From Cyanosarcina radialis HA8281-LM2 (lineage in GTDB: Bacteria > Cyanobacteriota > Cyanobacteriia > Cyanobacteriales > CCAP-1448): 63,223 nucleotides of DNA. The translations under genes were made by a program, and so were the position numbers. Shown in pieces: positions 32,434 to 40,723 of the stretch; position 1 is the first letter of the stretch, and each line of letters opens with the position of its first letter. The DNA lies in contig JAHHHA010000034.1 in the NCBI GenBank assembly GCA_019359615.1, positions 1 through 63,223 on the forward strand, given 5' to 3'. The notes beneath the pieces were generated by a model. It had not been told where the DNA came from, made no database searches, and saw only the letters and a program-made list of their open reading frames with translations.

Positions 32434-34956
32434 TCAGGTTAAAATTGTGCCGCCCATGAGACGCTGATAACGATATTCTAATTCAGCGAGTAATAGGGGC
32501 GATCGCTCTAAATTTTCATCCTTCAAAATCATTTTTTCAGCCGCATCTCGCGCTAATTCCAATACTTCTTGGTCTTCTACTAAACTGGCAAGAGCAAAAT
32601 CGGCTACTCCCGATTGCCGCGTGCCTAAAACTTCGCCAGGGCCGCGAAATCTCATGTCCATTTCGGAAATGAAAAAGCCATCTTGAGATTCTTCTAACAC
32701 CTTGAGTCGCTCGCGGGAATTGGGACCTTTAGAACTGCTCATCAACAAACAATAAGAACGATGAGAACCCCGTCCGACGCGCCCCCGCAACTGATGGATT
32801 TGAGATAAACCAAAGCGTTCGGCATTTTCGATCGCCATCACCGTAGCATTGGGGACATCGACCCCAACTTCAATCACAGTGGTTGAAACTAAAATTTGGA
32901 TTTTGTTGTCGCGAAAAGAGTTAATAATCTCATCTTTTTCAACCGAGGTCATGCGCCCGTGTAACAAACCTACTTGGAATTGGGGAAATACGGTTTCAGA
33001 TAGCCGTTTGTGTTCCTCTACAGCCGATCGCACGTCCAATTTCTCTGATTCTTCAATTAAAGGTAAAACTATATAAGCTTGCCGTCCTTGGGCAATTTCT
33101 CGCTCGATCAGAGCGTAAGCTTGAGTGCGTTCTCTACCCGTCAGGACGCTAGTTTGAATTGCTTGCCTGCCTGGAGGTAATTCATCGATTTGACTGACAT
33201 CCAAATCTCCATGCAAAGTTAGCGCCAGGGTGCGAGGAATTGGGGTAGCCGTCATCGTCAAGACGTGGGTAGCTTCACCTTTTTGCTGCAATAGCGCCCG
33301 CTGCTGCACTCCAAAGCGGTGTTGTTCGTCAATCACCACTAAACCCAGGCGGTGGAAATTCACTTTTTCTTGAATTAAAGCGTGAGTACCGACTAACAGT
33401 GGGAGTTCGCCTGTAACTAATTGAGAATGAATTTGCTTGCGCTTAGCAGCTTTAGTCGAACCCGTCAGCAGTTCTACAGGTAAATGCAGCAGATTGAACC
33501 AGCTAACTAACTTGCGATAGTGCTGCTCAGCTAATACTTCCGTGGGGGCCATTAGCGCGGCTTGGTAGCCAGACTGCACGGCGGCGAGGATCGCTACGAC
33601 TGCCACCACCGTTTTACCAGAACCGACATCTCCTTGCACCAATCGATTCATCGGCGTGTTTTTTTGCAAGTCGTTGAGGATGTCGTTAATCACTCTCGAT
33701 TGAGCGTTGGTAAATTGAAACGGTAATACGTGCTGAAATTCGTCAATCAATTTCCCCGTAGGGGCGAGAACGGCGCTATTTTGAATCTGTCGTAGCCTCT
33801 GGCGACGCTGGAGGAAACCGAGTTGCAGGTAAAAGAATTCATCGAAGACCAAGCGGCGGCGGGCAGCTTGTTTCGCCTCAATATCGGCCGGAAAATGAAT
33901 ATTAGCGATCGCCTCTTTCAACTCCATCAAGCCATACCGATTTCGCAGTCCCGCTGGCACGGGATCTCTGATTTGTTTGGCCGCTGGTAGCGCCGCCGTC
34001 ACCGCCTGTCTGACGACATCGGCCGATACCCCCTCAGTGAGCGAATAAACGGGCACTATGCGACCGATATTCAGCGAATCGATCGAGTCTCCTGGGTGAG
34101 CGAGGACTTCGATTTCTGGTTCTTCCAGGGTCAAACCGTATTTATTTTTTTTCACCAATCCCGACGCGGCTACTACTGCCCCTTGGGGATAGCGGCGTTT
34201 GAGAGATTCTTGCCAACCTCGATGGCTGAAGCGCCCTCCGGCAAAAAAGCGATTGAGTTTAATTTTGCCAGTGCGATCTTTCAGCACCACCTCGAAGATC
34301 GTCAGCTTTTGATTGCGGGGGCTGCTGAAACAATTACAACGATCGATCGTGCCCACTAGAGTTACTGTTTCCCCAGCCTCCAACTCAGAAATATTCACTT
34401 GGCGGGCGTAGTCAATATGATCGCGAGGGTAGTAGAACAGCAGATCCCGCACGGTCGTCAATTGCAGCTTGGCCAATTCATCCGCTTTTTTCGCTCCCAC
34501 TCCCACCAAATTACTCAGGGGTTGCTCTAGAGAAACACCGCTATAGGATTGCACTACAGGCGTAGTTCTAGGCTGCTTTACCTTTGGCACAGAGTGTTGA
34601 GTGTTGAGTGTTGAGTGTTGAGTTAGGAAGTGTCCCCGCGTCCCCGCGTCTCCCCTCTCATCCTCTCGCCCTCTCACCCTCTCGCCCTCCTGCATCTGCT
34701 CAATAAATCGACGGGCTGCCGCTACTAGCTGTTGACGATCGCTAGTCGTCATTTCTGAATAATGGGCAAACTGAGCAGCCATTTCTACCCACCGCTGTTT
34801 TTCCGCTTGAGAAGTATTGGCTGGTGGTTTGCCAAAACTCAGACAGAGAAACTCGCTAAAACGATATTGTTTGCCCACCAAGTCGCTAAAGCCGCGTTCG
34901 GCTTCTACTGACAAGGCTTTCTGCAATCGCTCCCAATCTGGCTGGTCATTAGTCAT
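32434..34956 (-). CDS. recG: ATP-dependent DNA helicase RecG
   Basis: The 840-aa protein contains the wedge/OB domain (about 150-330) and the helicase core with Walker A QGDVGSGKT, DEQHRFG (motif II) and QLRGRVGRGSHRSYCLL (motif VI). RecG remodels stalled replication forks and branched DNA. It is about 150 residues longer than E. coli RecG because of an N-terminal helical domain, as usual in cyanobacteria. Residues about 90-125 (RVRGREDERGDAGTRG, then TQHSTLNTQHS) are encoded by repeats at 34590-34690 and inserted without a frameshift in the linker between the N-terminal domain and the wedge. The 3' end is duplicated at 30463-30537. Confidence 0.95.
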   Translation of the reverse strand: MTNDQPDWERLQKALSVEAERGFSDLVGKQYRFSEFLCLSFGKPPANTSQAEKQRWVEMAAQFAHYSEMTTSDRQQLVAAARRFIEQMQEGERVRGREDERGDAGTRGHFLTQHSTLNTQHSVPKVKQPRTTPVVQSYSGVSLEQPLSNLVGVGAKKADELAKLQLTTVRDLLFYYPRDHIDYARQVNISELEAGETVTLVGTIDRCNCFSSPRNQKLTIFEVVLKDRTGKIKLNRFFAGGRFSHRGWQESLKRRYPQGAVVAASGLVKKNKYGLTLEEPEIEVLAHPGDSIDSLNIGRIVPVYSLTEGVSADVVRQAVTAALPAAKQIRDPVPAGLRNRYGLMELKEAIANIHFPADIEAKQAARRRLVFDEFFYLQLGFLQRRQRLRQIQNSAVLAPTGKLIDEFQHVLPFQFTNAQSRVINDILNDLQKNTPMNRLVQGDVGSGKTVVAVVAILAAVQSGYQAALMAPTEVLAEQHYRKLVSWFNLLHLPVELLTGSTKAAKRKQIHSQLVTGELPLLVGTHALIQEKVNFHRLGLVVIDEQHRFGVQQRALLQQKGEATHVLTMTATPIPRTLALTLHGDLDVSQIDELPPGRQAIQTSVLTGRERTQAYALIEREIAQGRQAYIVLPLIEESEKLDVRSAVEEHKRLSETVFPQFQVGLLHGRMTSVEKDEIINSFRDNKIQILVSTTVIEVGVDVPNATVMAIENAERFGLSQIHQLRGRVGRGSHRSYCLLMSSSKGPNSRERLKVLEESQDGFFISEMDMRFRGPGEVLGTRQSGVADFALASLVEDQEVLELARDAAEKMILKDENLERSPLLLAELEYRYQRLMGGTILT
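34590..34690. repeat. STRR plus CTCTCGCCCT repeat inserted in the recG frame
   Basis: Four GTGTTGA heptamers followed by CCCCGCGTCC and CCTCTCGCCCTCTCACC runs. Their length keeps the recG frame. An analogous insertion in the next gene (35513-35605) encodes the identical peptide TQHSTLNTQHS. Confidence 0.85.
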
Positions 34957-35011
34957 TACTTTAGGAGTTATTTGTTAATGGTCAATGGTCAATGGTCAGT
35001 TGTTAATTTTC

Positions 35012-35060
35012 TCCCCATCTCCCCATCTCCCCATCTCCCCATCTCCCCATCTCCCCATCC
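35012..35060. repeat. Tandem octamer repeat (CCCCATCT)n
   Basis: About six octamers just after the stop of the 35066-35890 gene, preceded by a GGTCAATGGTCAATGGTCA run. Same family as 20353-20395. Confidence 0.85.
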
Positions 35061-35065
35061 CCTCT

Positions 35066-35890
35066 CTACTCCTCGTCCCAACTTCTGCGCCAAGCTGCTT
35101 CGGCTTCGACAATTACACGTTCGCGCTGTTTTTTCTGATATTCGCGTCCAATGGTGTTTAAGCGAGATAAAAGAGGGCGAATCTGGTTGCGCTCCGACAT
35201 AACTCTGGGGTCGTTAAATTCAATGTCAGATACTCGTAAGTTTAAAGCCACGATCTGCAACATGGTCGATTCTGACAACTCTGGGGGATTGTTGTTTTCC
35301 ACCAGTAAGTTTAAAAGATTTGGGGAATTATCGATCGCCTCTGTAGATATCTCGTTTTTAGCTACTTCTAAAATCGAGGTAGATATATTATTGGGTAAAA
35401 TTCCTGCTTGCTGCAACAAGCGATTAGTTTTTTGAGAAAGGGTTTCTAGAGTTTGAGCGATCGCACCTTCGAGTTGTTTCTGCCACTGCATTAGCTCTTC
35501 TGGCTTGTTCGCAGAGTGTTGAGTGTTGAGTGTTGAGTGTTGAGTGAATAATTCTTCGCCCTCTTCGCCCTCTTCGCGCTCCTCGCCCTCTCCTCCCTCT
35601 TCCTGTGGTGCAACTTCTAAATGAGAGAGTAACTGCTCTTGAGTTTGCTTAACTAGTCGGCGGAGAGCTTTTTGTACTTGTTGTCGTTGGGAAAAAGACA
35701 ATTGCAGAAACGACTCTGGATAACCCTGAGTGCAAATATTATAAGTAGCTGAAATTAGCTGCTGTTGCACTGATTGCCCCAAACACTTGAGGTAGCTGGT
35801 GTAGGCGGTATGCAATTCGGATGCGATCGCTTTTACCGACTCTTCCATCGCAGCCATATCTCGCTCGATTGCTTCAATTGCTCTGGCCAT
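35066..35890 (-). CDS. Helical coiled-coil protein, unknown function, with repeat-derived insert
   Basis: The 274-aa soluble protein is predominantly helical (IEAIERDMAAMEESVKAIASELHTAY; WQKQLEGAIAQTLETLSQKTNRLLQQAG; RERVIVEAEAAWRRSWDEE). I recognise it only as a cyanobacterial hypothetical. Residues about 97-128 (Glu/Gly-rich EEREEGEEGEE followed by TQHSTLNTQHSANK) derive from tandem repeats at 35513-35605 and split the protein into two helical halves. It lies between tsf and recG, and its promoter must be downstream of the tsf terminator. Confidence 0.65.
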   Translation of the reverse strand: MARAIEAIERDMAAMEESVKAIASELHTAYTSYLKCLGQSVQQQLISATYNICTQGYPESFLQLSFSQRQQVQKALRRLVKQTQEQLLSHLEVAPQEEGGEGEEREEGEEGEELFTQHSTLNTQHSANKPEELMQWQKQLEGAIAQTLETLSQKTNRLLQQAGILPNNISTSILEVAKNEISTEAIDNSPNLLNLLVENNNPPELSESTMLQIVALNLRVSDIEFNDPRVMSERNQIRPLLSRLNTIGREYQKKQRERVIVEAEAAWRRSWDEE

Positions 35891-35930
35891 AAATTTAAAT
35901 TTTTCTTTTCATTCATGTTCCGCGTTCAAG

Positions 35931-35964
35931 GAAAAACAGGTCAGCCACAATCGGTTGACCTGTC
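35931..35964 (-). terminator. Rho-independent terminator of the rpsB-tsf operon
   Basis: On the minus strand ACAGGTCAACC pairs with GGCTGACCTGT around a short loop (arms 35936-35943 and 35956-35963 perfect), directly followed by TTTTT. It lies 45 bp after the tsf stop. Confidence 0.85.
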
Positions 35965-36008
35965 ATCAAAAATTTAGAGACGCAGAAGCACTGCCTCTCT
36001 AATTGAGG

Positions 36009-36668
36009 TTATTTTCCACCTGTTTGAGCGGCCACTTCTTCGGCAAAGTTGGTTTCTTGTTTCTCGATCCCTTCACCTAAGACAAAGCGGACGAAACGAC
36101 GGATTTGAATATTTTCGCCTAGTTGAGCGATCGATTGCTTGAGCAACTCTTCTACCGTGATATTTTGATCGCGGACGTAAGGCTGATCGAGCAAAGTCAT
36201 TTCCTTGAGGCGTTTTTCAATCCGCCCTTGAACGATCTTTTCTTTGATATTTTTAGGCTTTTTCCCTAAATCGTCCCTGCCCATTTCGATTTCTTTTTCC
36301 TTCTCGACGATTTCGCTAGGAACGTCGTCTACTTTGACGTATTCAACATTCGGGCAAGCGGCAATTTGCATGGCAATGTTGCGCACTAGGGTTTGGAAGG
36401 CTTCGTTACGAGCGACAAAATCGGTTTCGCAATTCACTTCCACTAGTACGCCAACTCGGCCGCCCGTGTGAATGTAACTGCCGACTAGACCTTCAGCCGC
36501 CACCCGCGCTCCTTTTTTCTCGGCTGATGCCAACCCTTTTTTCCGCAGCCATTCTTTAGCTTTGGCTAAGTCGCCATCATTTTCGTTCAGAGCCTTTTTG
36601 CAGTCCATCATCCCAGCGCCCGTTTCATCGCGCAACTGTTTGACGAGCTTTGCAGATATTTCCCCCAT
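36009..36668 (-). CDS. tsf: Translation elongation factor Ts
   Basis: The 219-aa EF-Ts exchanges GDP for GTP on EF-Tu. It has the N-terminal UBA-like module ([21 protein letters not shown]) and the core with the EF-Tu-contacting [10 protein letters not shown] ([10 protein letters not shown]). It is of the short bacterial form typical of cyanobacteria. It lies 155 bp after rpsB, the standard order, with a terminator behind it. The rpsB-tsf gap contains AAAAGTC repeats and a GAGCCTGTCGAAG repeat. Confidence 0.96.
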   Translation of the reverse strand: MGEISAKLVKQLRDETGAGMMDCKKALNENDGDLAKAKEWLRKKGLASAEKKGARVAAEGLVGSYIHTGGRVGVLVEVNCETDFVARNEAFQTLVRNIAMQIAACPNVEYVKVDDVPSEIVEKEKEIEMGRDDLGKKPKNIKEKIVQGRIEKRLKEMTLLDQPYVRDQNITVEELLKQSIAQLGENIQIRRFVRFVLGEGIEKQETNFAEEVAAQTGGK

Positions 36669-36823
36669 TGGTTCAGTTCCTACTAATGATTACTGTTTCT
36701 AAGTTATCTAGAAATCAATTAGACTGCTCGATCGATCGGTCATTAGCCGCTAGTCATTAGCTATTATTTTTGACTTTTGACTTGGTAGCTGAGCCTGTCG
36801 AAGCTTGACTTTTGACTTGATAA

Positions 36824-37621
36824 TTATTCCTCTTCTTCGTTGCCTTCTGGAATCAACGATGGGTCGATGTCATACTCTTCTTCTTCTTCAGCCCCTTCGT
36901 AGTCTTCGTATTCCTCTTCTGCTTCTTCGACATCTAGTTGACCGTGCCGCCCTTCATAAATCGCATCAGCCAGCTTCCCTATTATTAGCTTAATCGACCG
37001 GATAGCATCATCGTTGGCAGGAATGGGAATATCTACCAAATCTGGATCGCAGTTGGTATCGAGCAGGGAGACAATGGGGATTCCCAATTTTTGGCATTCT
37101 TGAACGGCGTTGTACTCCCGGCGCAAATCAACTATGACTACGACATCGGGAACTTTCCGCATCAGTTTGATCCCGCCCAAGTATTTTTGCAACTTGGCCA
37201 TCTCGCGGCGGAGGACGGAAGCTTCTTTTTTGGGAAGTAAGTCTAATGCGCCACTTTCTTCCCGGCGTTCTAATTCCTTCAGGCGATCGATCCTGGTTTT
37301 AATCGTCGTCCAGTTGGTGAGCATTCCACCCAACCAACGCTGGTTGACGAAGTAAGAGCCGCAACGTAGTGCTTCTTGGGCGATGATTCCTGCTGCTTGG
37401 CGCTTGGTACCCACAAACAGAAACTTGCGATTTTGCTCGGCTTCCGTGCGGATGTAGTTGTAAGCGTCGTCCATTAATTGGGCTGTTTGCACTAAGTCGA
37501 TGATGTGAACCCCATTGCGGGAGGTATAGATGTATTCAGACATCTTGGGATTCCAGCGGCGAGTTTGGTGTCCAAAGTGAACTCCCGCCTCCATCATTTG
37601 TGCTAAAGAGACGACTGGCAT
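36824..37621 (-). CDS. rpsB: 30S ribosomal protein S2
   Basis: The 265-aa S2 starts [27 protein letters not shown] and contains [13 protein letters not shown] and [25 protein letters not shown], all S2 signatures. The C-terminal 35 residues are an acidic tail ([20 protein letters not shown]), longer than in E. coli but seen in cyanobacteria. It is the first gene of the rpsB-tsf unit. Confidence 0.97.
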   Translation of the reverse strand: MPVVSLAQMMEAGVHFGHQTRRWNPKMSEYIYTSRNGVHIIDLVQTAQLMDDAYNYIRTEAEQNRKFLFVGTKRQAAGIIAQEALRCGSYFVNQRWLGGMLTNWTTIKTRIDRLKELERREESGALDLLPKKEASVLRREMAKLQKYLGGIKLMRKVPDVVVIVDLRREYNAVQECQKLGIPIVSLLDTNCDPDLVDIPIPANDDAIRSIKLIIGKLADAIYEGRHGQLDVEEAEEEYEDYEGAEEEEEYDIDPSLIPEGNEEEE

Positions 37622-38145
37622 ATTATTTTTTACTCCTTTCGGGTTAATCCTCCATTCAGGCGTATTTCTAAGATCGATCGGCGGTTAAACCTTCGCTAGA
37701 AACACCCGAAACCCTGAATGTGCGAATTTAGACAACTCTTCCAAGATAACATAAGGAGCCGCCTGAAAGACGATCGCGATCGACATAGCATTTATGGCTT
37801 TGGTGAGGTACGCCAACAGACCTAACCCCCCTGCCCCCTTCCCTGCGAGGCTACGGTGTATACATAAGTTATCGGTCTGAAGTTCGGACTTTTAGATCCC
37901 CCTAAATCCCCCTTAAAAAGGGGGAATTTGAGTTTTTCCCCCCTGCTTGGTGCGCTTGCTTGCGGAGGGAAACTCCGCGCAGCGCATCCGCTGCTTGGTG
38001 CAAGCAGCATGGCGAGGAAACCTCGCCGCGCTTGCATCCGCTTTTTAAGGGGGGCTAGGGGGGATCTGCGATGATTTCAGCATCTAACCAAGAAACGCCA
38101 TCTTATAGGGAAAGTCAGAATTCAACCTCGATCGACTGCATCGAT
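37622..38145. other. rpsB upstream region with repeat cluster
   Basis: This 524-bp gap contains the rpsB leader (37622-37780, no obvious structured S2-binding element seen) and a MITE remnant (37851 onward, listed separately). No gene is supported; a 71-codon minus-strand frame at 37822-38037 is made of repeat sequence. Confidence 0.5.
37851..38065. mobile_element. MITE remnant, one terminal repeat missing
   Basis: CTACGGTGTATACAT (37851-37865) is the left terminal repeat with one change. The following block (AAGTTATCGGTCTGAAGTTC...) is the inverse of the right end of the copy at 49697-49895. GCGGATGCAAG-type hairpins and GGGGGGCTAGGGGGGATC follow. The right terminal repeat is absent; the end given is approximate. 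The left flank is the GCCCCCTTCCCTGCGAGG arm of a hairpin repeat whose other arm is gone. Confidence 0.6.
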
Positions 38146-38562
38146 TTATCCCTGAAAATCTGACGCTAAAACCCTGACGACATCAGCATGAGCTAACACC
38201 ACGTCGGGGTAGCGTTGCAATGCAGCATCGTACTTCATAGCAAACTCATTTCCGTCTTCGTCTGGCACGAGCAAAGTCCGAACGTCAGCAATCAGAGTAG
38301 CGATCGCTTCTGGGGTCAAAGGCTCGTCGGACTGAAGTAAATGGTCGATTTGCACGATTATTTGGGAAATCTGACGCAACCAGGCAAATTGCTCGCCATC
38401 GATCGCTAGTCGTAGCATTTCCCCGCTGGTAATTTTGCCCCGTACTTGCTCGTAGGCAACGCGCTCGGCATCCAACAAAATTTTGTGCAAGCGCAGCAAT
38501 TTCATCCGTAACTCGCTCAAGCGTTGGTATCGATCGATCCGGTATTGAAGTGTGTCAAGCAT
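38146..38562 (-). CDS. Small helical protein, unknown, coupled to pirin
   Basis: The 138-aa product is soluble and helical (YQRLSELRMKLLRLHKILLDAERVAYEQVRG; QIIVQIDHLLQSDEPLTPEAIATLIADVRTLL). No known domain is recognised. Its ATG (38562) lies 8 bp inside the end of the pirin gene, so the two are translated from one message, and it may act in the same response. Confidence 0.65.
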   Translation of the reverse strand: MLDTLQYRIDRYQRLSELRMKLLRLHKILLDAERVAYEQVRGKITSGEMLRLAIDGEQFAWLRQISQIIVQIDHLLQSDEPLTPEAIATLIADVRTLLVPDEDGNEFAMKYDAALQRYPDVVLAHADVVRVLASDFQG

Positions 38563-39448
38563 ATATTCGTCCCATCTTTCCTTGTTGGTAATCTGCGATC
38601 GCTTGCTCTATCTCTGCTGCGTCGTTCATCACAAACGGGCCGTAACGAACTACAGGCTCGTTCAATGGTACTCCAGCCAGCAGTAAGAAATCGAGCGGTT
38701 CTCTGGCAGTAGCAGGATTGGTAATTACTACCTCATCTCCATCTGAAGCAAAAATTACCATCTGCCCGTCGTTACCAGTTTCTTCTTCGCTGCCAAACAA
38801 ACCAGAACCATCCAGTACGTAAGCAAAGGCGTTGTATGCTGGCGGTACTCTTTGAACCACGGATGCGCCCGGTTGCAGCGTGAAGTGCAGGTAGATTATT
38901 GGCGTGCGGGTTTCAATGACCGCCTTGGCTCCTAATGCTTCTCCAGCGAGCGCCCGTACCTTAACTGAGCCATCTGCCGTTTGAGCCACTGGGATTCGCT
39001 CTGCCGCGATTTCCTGATAGCGAGGTGCCATCATTTTATCCCGTTGGGGCAGGTTGACCCAGAGTTGAATCCCATGAAGCCGTCCGCCAGTCCGAGTAAA
39101 TTCTGACTCCGGCATTTCCGAATGCACCACTCCTGCACCTGCTGTCATCCATTGCACGTCGCCCGGATTTAATACTCCAGTATGCCCTTCAGAATCTTTG
39201 TGTTCTAACCGTCCGTCTAATAAATAGGTAACGGTTTCAAAGCCCCGATGGGGGTGATCTGGTGCGCCTTTGGCCTGACCTGGTTTGAGGTTAACCGGAC
39301 CCAATTCATCGAGGAGGAGAAAGGGGTCGAAGTAAGAGAAGCTACTTTTGGGAAAGGGACGACGAACTAGGAATCCTGCCCCTTCTAGCGTTTCCACGCT
39401 ATTGACGATTCCGGCAACGGTTCGGAGCGTTTGAGTTTGGACTGTCAT
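38555..39448 (-). CDS. Pirin family protein (bicupin)
   Basis: The 297-aa pirin has the metal-binding cupin motif HPHRGFETVTYLLDG (about 57-71) with HKDSEGH and a later Glu, plus the second cupin (NAFAYVLDGSGLFGSEE). Bacterial pirins include quercetin 2,3-dioxygenases and redox or stress regulators. It is divergent from a PadR-type repressor gene (128 bp between starts), an arrangement typical of a repressor controlling its neighbour. The intergenic AT-rich stretch around 39490-39535 probably holds the operator. Confidence 0.9.
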   Translation of the reverse strand: MTVQTQTLRTVAGIVNSVETLEGAGFLVRRPFPKSSFSYFDPFLLLDELGPVNLKPGQAKGAPDHPHRGFETVTYLLDGRLEHKDSEGHTGVLNPGDVQWMTAGAGVVHSEMPESEFTRTGGRLHGIQLWVNLPQRDKMMAPRYQEIAAERIPVAQTADGSVKVRALAGEALGAKAVIETRTPIIYLHFTLQPGASVVQRVPPAYNAFAYVLDGSGLFGSEEETGNDGQMVIFASDGDEVVITNPATAREPLDFLLLAGVPLNEPVVRYGPFVMNDAAEIEQAIADYQQGKMGRIYA

Positions 39449-39576
39449 ACGATCGACTCCTGAAACGAGAAAAATTTGTGCTACTTGTCTTATATATGAC
39501 TAATCTTATAGTAGCATAGTATTATATGAAATAACTGAGTAGGGCTTGTATCCCTTTTAAGTTCGGTAAACCGTCT

Positions 39577-40119
39577 ATGTCTCTGGCCTACGTTATTCTC
39601 GGTCTGCTTCAGCAACAAGAGCGGACTGGCTACGATTTAAAAATAGAGTGCTTTGATAACTGCATTGCCCACCTGTGGCCAGCAGACCAGGCGCAGATTT
39701 ATCGCACGTTAGATAAGCTAGAGGGGCAAGGTTGGATTACCTGTACGGTAGAAATTCAGCACGATCGCCCCAATCGTAAGGTCTACCAGATTACAGCAGC
39801 AGGGGAAGCAGCATTAAATCGGTGGCTTGAAACCCATCAGCCTTTACCAATCTTCCGAGAACCCTTGTTAGTGCAACTCTACTTTGCCGCCCAGCTACCC
39901 AACGAAGCAATAATTGCTTTGCTAGAGCAGGAGATGGCAGCGCGGCAAAAGAAGCTAGCGGAGTGCGAGGCGATCGATCTTCCGGCTTTAGACGATCCTG
40001 AAGCATCTCGCGAGCAAAAAATGCACCGATTGGTACTAGAGTTAGTCATGCAGCGCGAACAGACTTATCTCGATTGGCTCGATCGAGCTAAAGAAATCGT
40101 CCGAACTTTTCCAATCTAG
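39577..40119 (+). CDS. PadR family transcriptional regulator
   Basis: The 180-aa protein has the N-terminal winged helix of PadR (MSLAYVILGLLQQQERTGYDLK; AQIYRTLDKLEGQGWITCTVE; RKVYQITAAGEAALNRWL) and the C-terminal helical dimerisation region (Vir_act_alpha_C-like, EPLLVQLYFAAQL). PadR proteins repress stress genes and release DNA on binding small aromatic or other ligands. It probably represses the divergent pirin gene and itself. Confidence 0.88.
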   Translation: MSLAYVILGLLQQQERTGYDLKIECFDNCIAHLWPADQAQIYRTLDKLEGQGWITCTVEIQHDRPNRKVYQITAAGEAALNRWLETHQPLPIFREPLLVQLYFAAQLPNEAIIALLEQEMAARQKKLAECEAIDLPALDDPEASREQKMHRLVLELVMQREQTYLDWLDRAKEIVRTFPI

Positions 40120-40256
40120 GCGAATGTAGGCGCAAGCCTTCCCGCAGGGTATTCGCGGCTACACAGTCTTTCGTCTGCCTTGTATGTTGAGAGAAGGTGG
40201 CATACGGTTATTAGAATTGCGAACTGCGAATTGTTAATTGCGAATTACTTTAGCGA

Positions 40257-40490
40257 CTAGCCCAGGCAAAACTGGCTGGTGTTGAGAATGGTTTCACCAT
40301 GGTCTGGAACCCAGGCAATCCATTCATCCTCAGAATGCTGGCAGAGCAGCAGAGCTTCATCAAAACTCAAGGGGCTGAGAGGTTCTAACAGGTGTACCCA
40401 GGTAGAAGGTTGGTAAAGCTGCCCGCTAGACCAGTTTTGAGTATAAGAATAATTGGTAGTGACTTCAGGTTTGTAAGTATGAACTGTCAT
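40257..40490 (-). CDS. Small hypothetical protein
   Basis: The product is 77 aa from the ATG at 40490 (MTVHTYKPEVTTNYSYTQNW), which is preceded by GGAG at the correct distance. The frame is open 37 codons further upstream, but without a better ribosome site. The sequence (EPLSPLSFDEALLLCQHSEDEWIAWVPDHGE) is soluble and acidic and I recognise no family. A similar length and pattern occurs in cyanobacterial hypotheticals. Confidence 0.6.
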   Translation of the reverse strand: MTVHTYKPEVTTNYSYTQNWSSGQLYQPSTWVHLLEPLSPLSFDEALLLCQHSEDEWIAWVPDHGETILNTSQFCLG

Positions 40491-40668
40491 ATTTTTCTCC
40501 TCAATAACCCGTTTTCGATTAAAGCTGGGCATGGTTTTAATTGAGAGCAGCCTGACGATAACGGATAAAAATAAATAGTTTTTCTGTAGTCTATGATACA
40601 AAAAAATCTATTGAGGTAAGAAGAATGTCTAATAACTTTACAAAGACGATGATTGCCCTCATCCCCCA

Positions 40669-40696
40669 GCCCCTTCTCCCAAGCTTGGGAGAAGGG
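40669..40696. repeat. Perfect 28-bp palindrome of the CCCCTTCTCCCAAG family
   Basis: CCCCTTCTCCCAAG is followed at once by its exact inverse. The preceding GCCCTCATCCCCCAG is the family flank. It lies 28 bp after the cysS stop and could act as a terminator-like hairpin, although no T-tract follows. Confidence 0.8.
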
Positions 40697-40723
40697 GAGT
40701 AAGACCTGTTGCCAGAATTTAAG

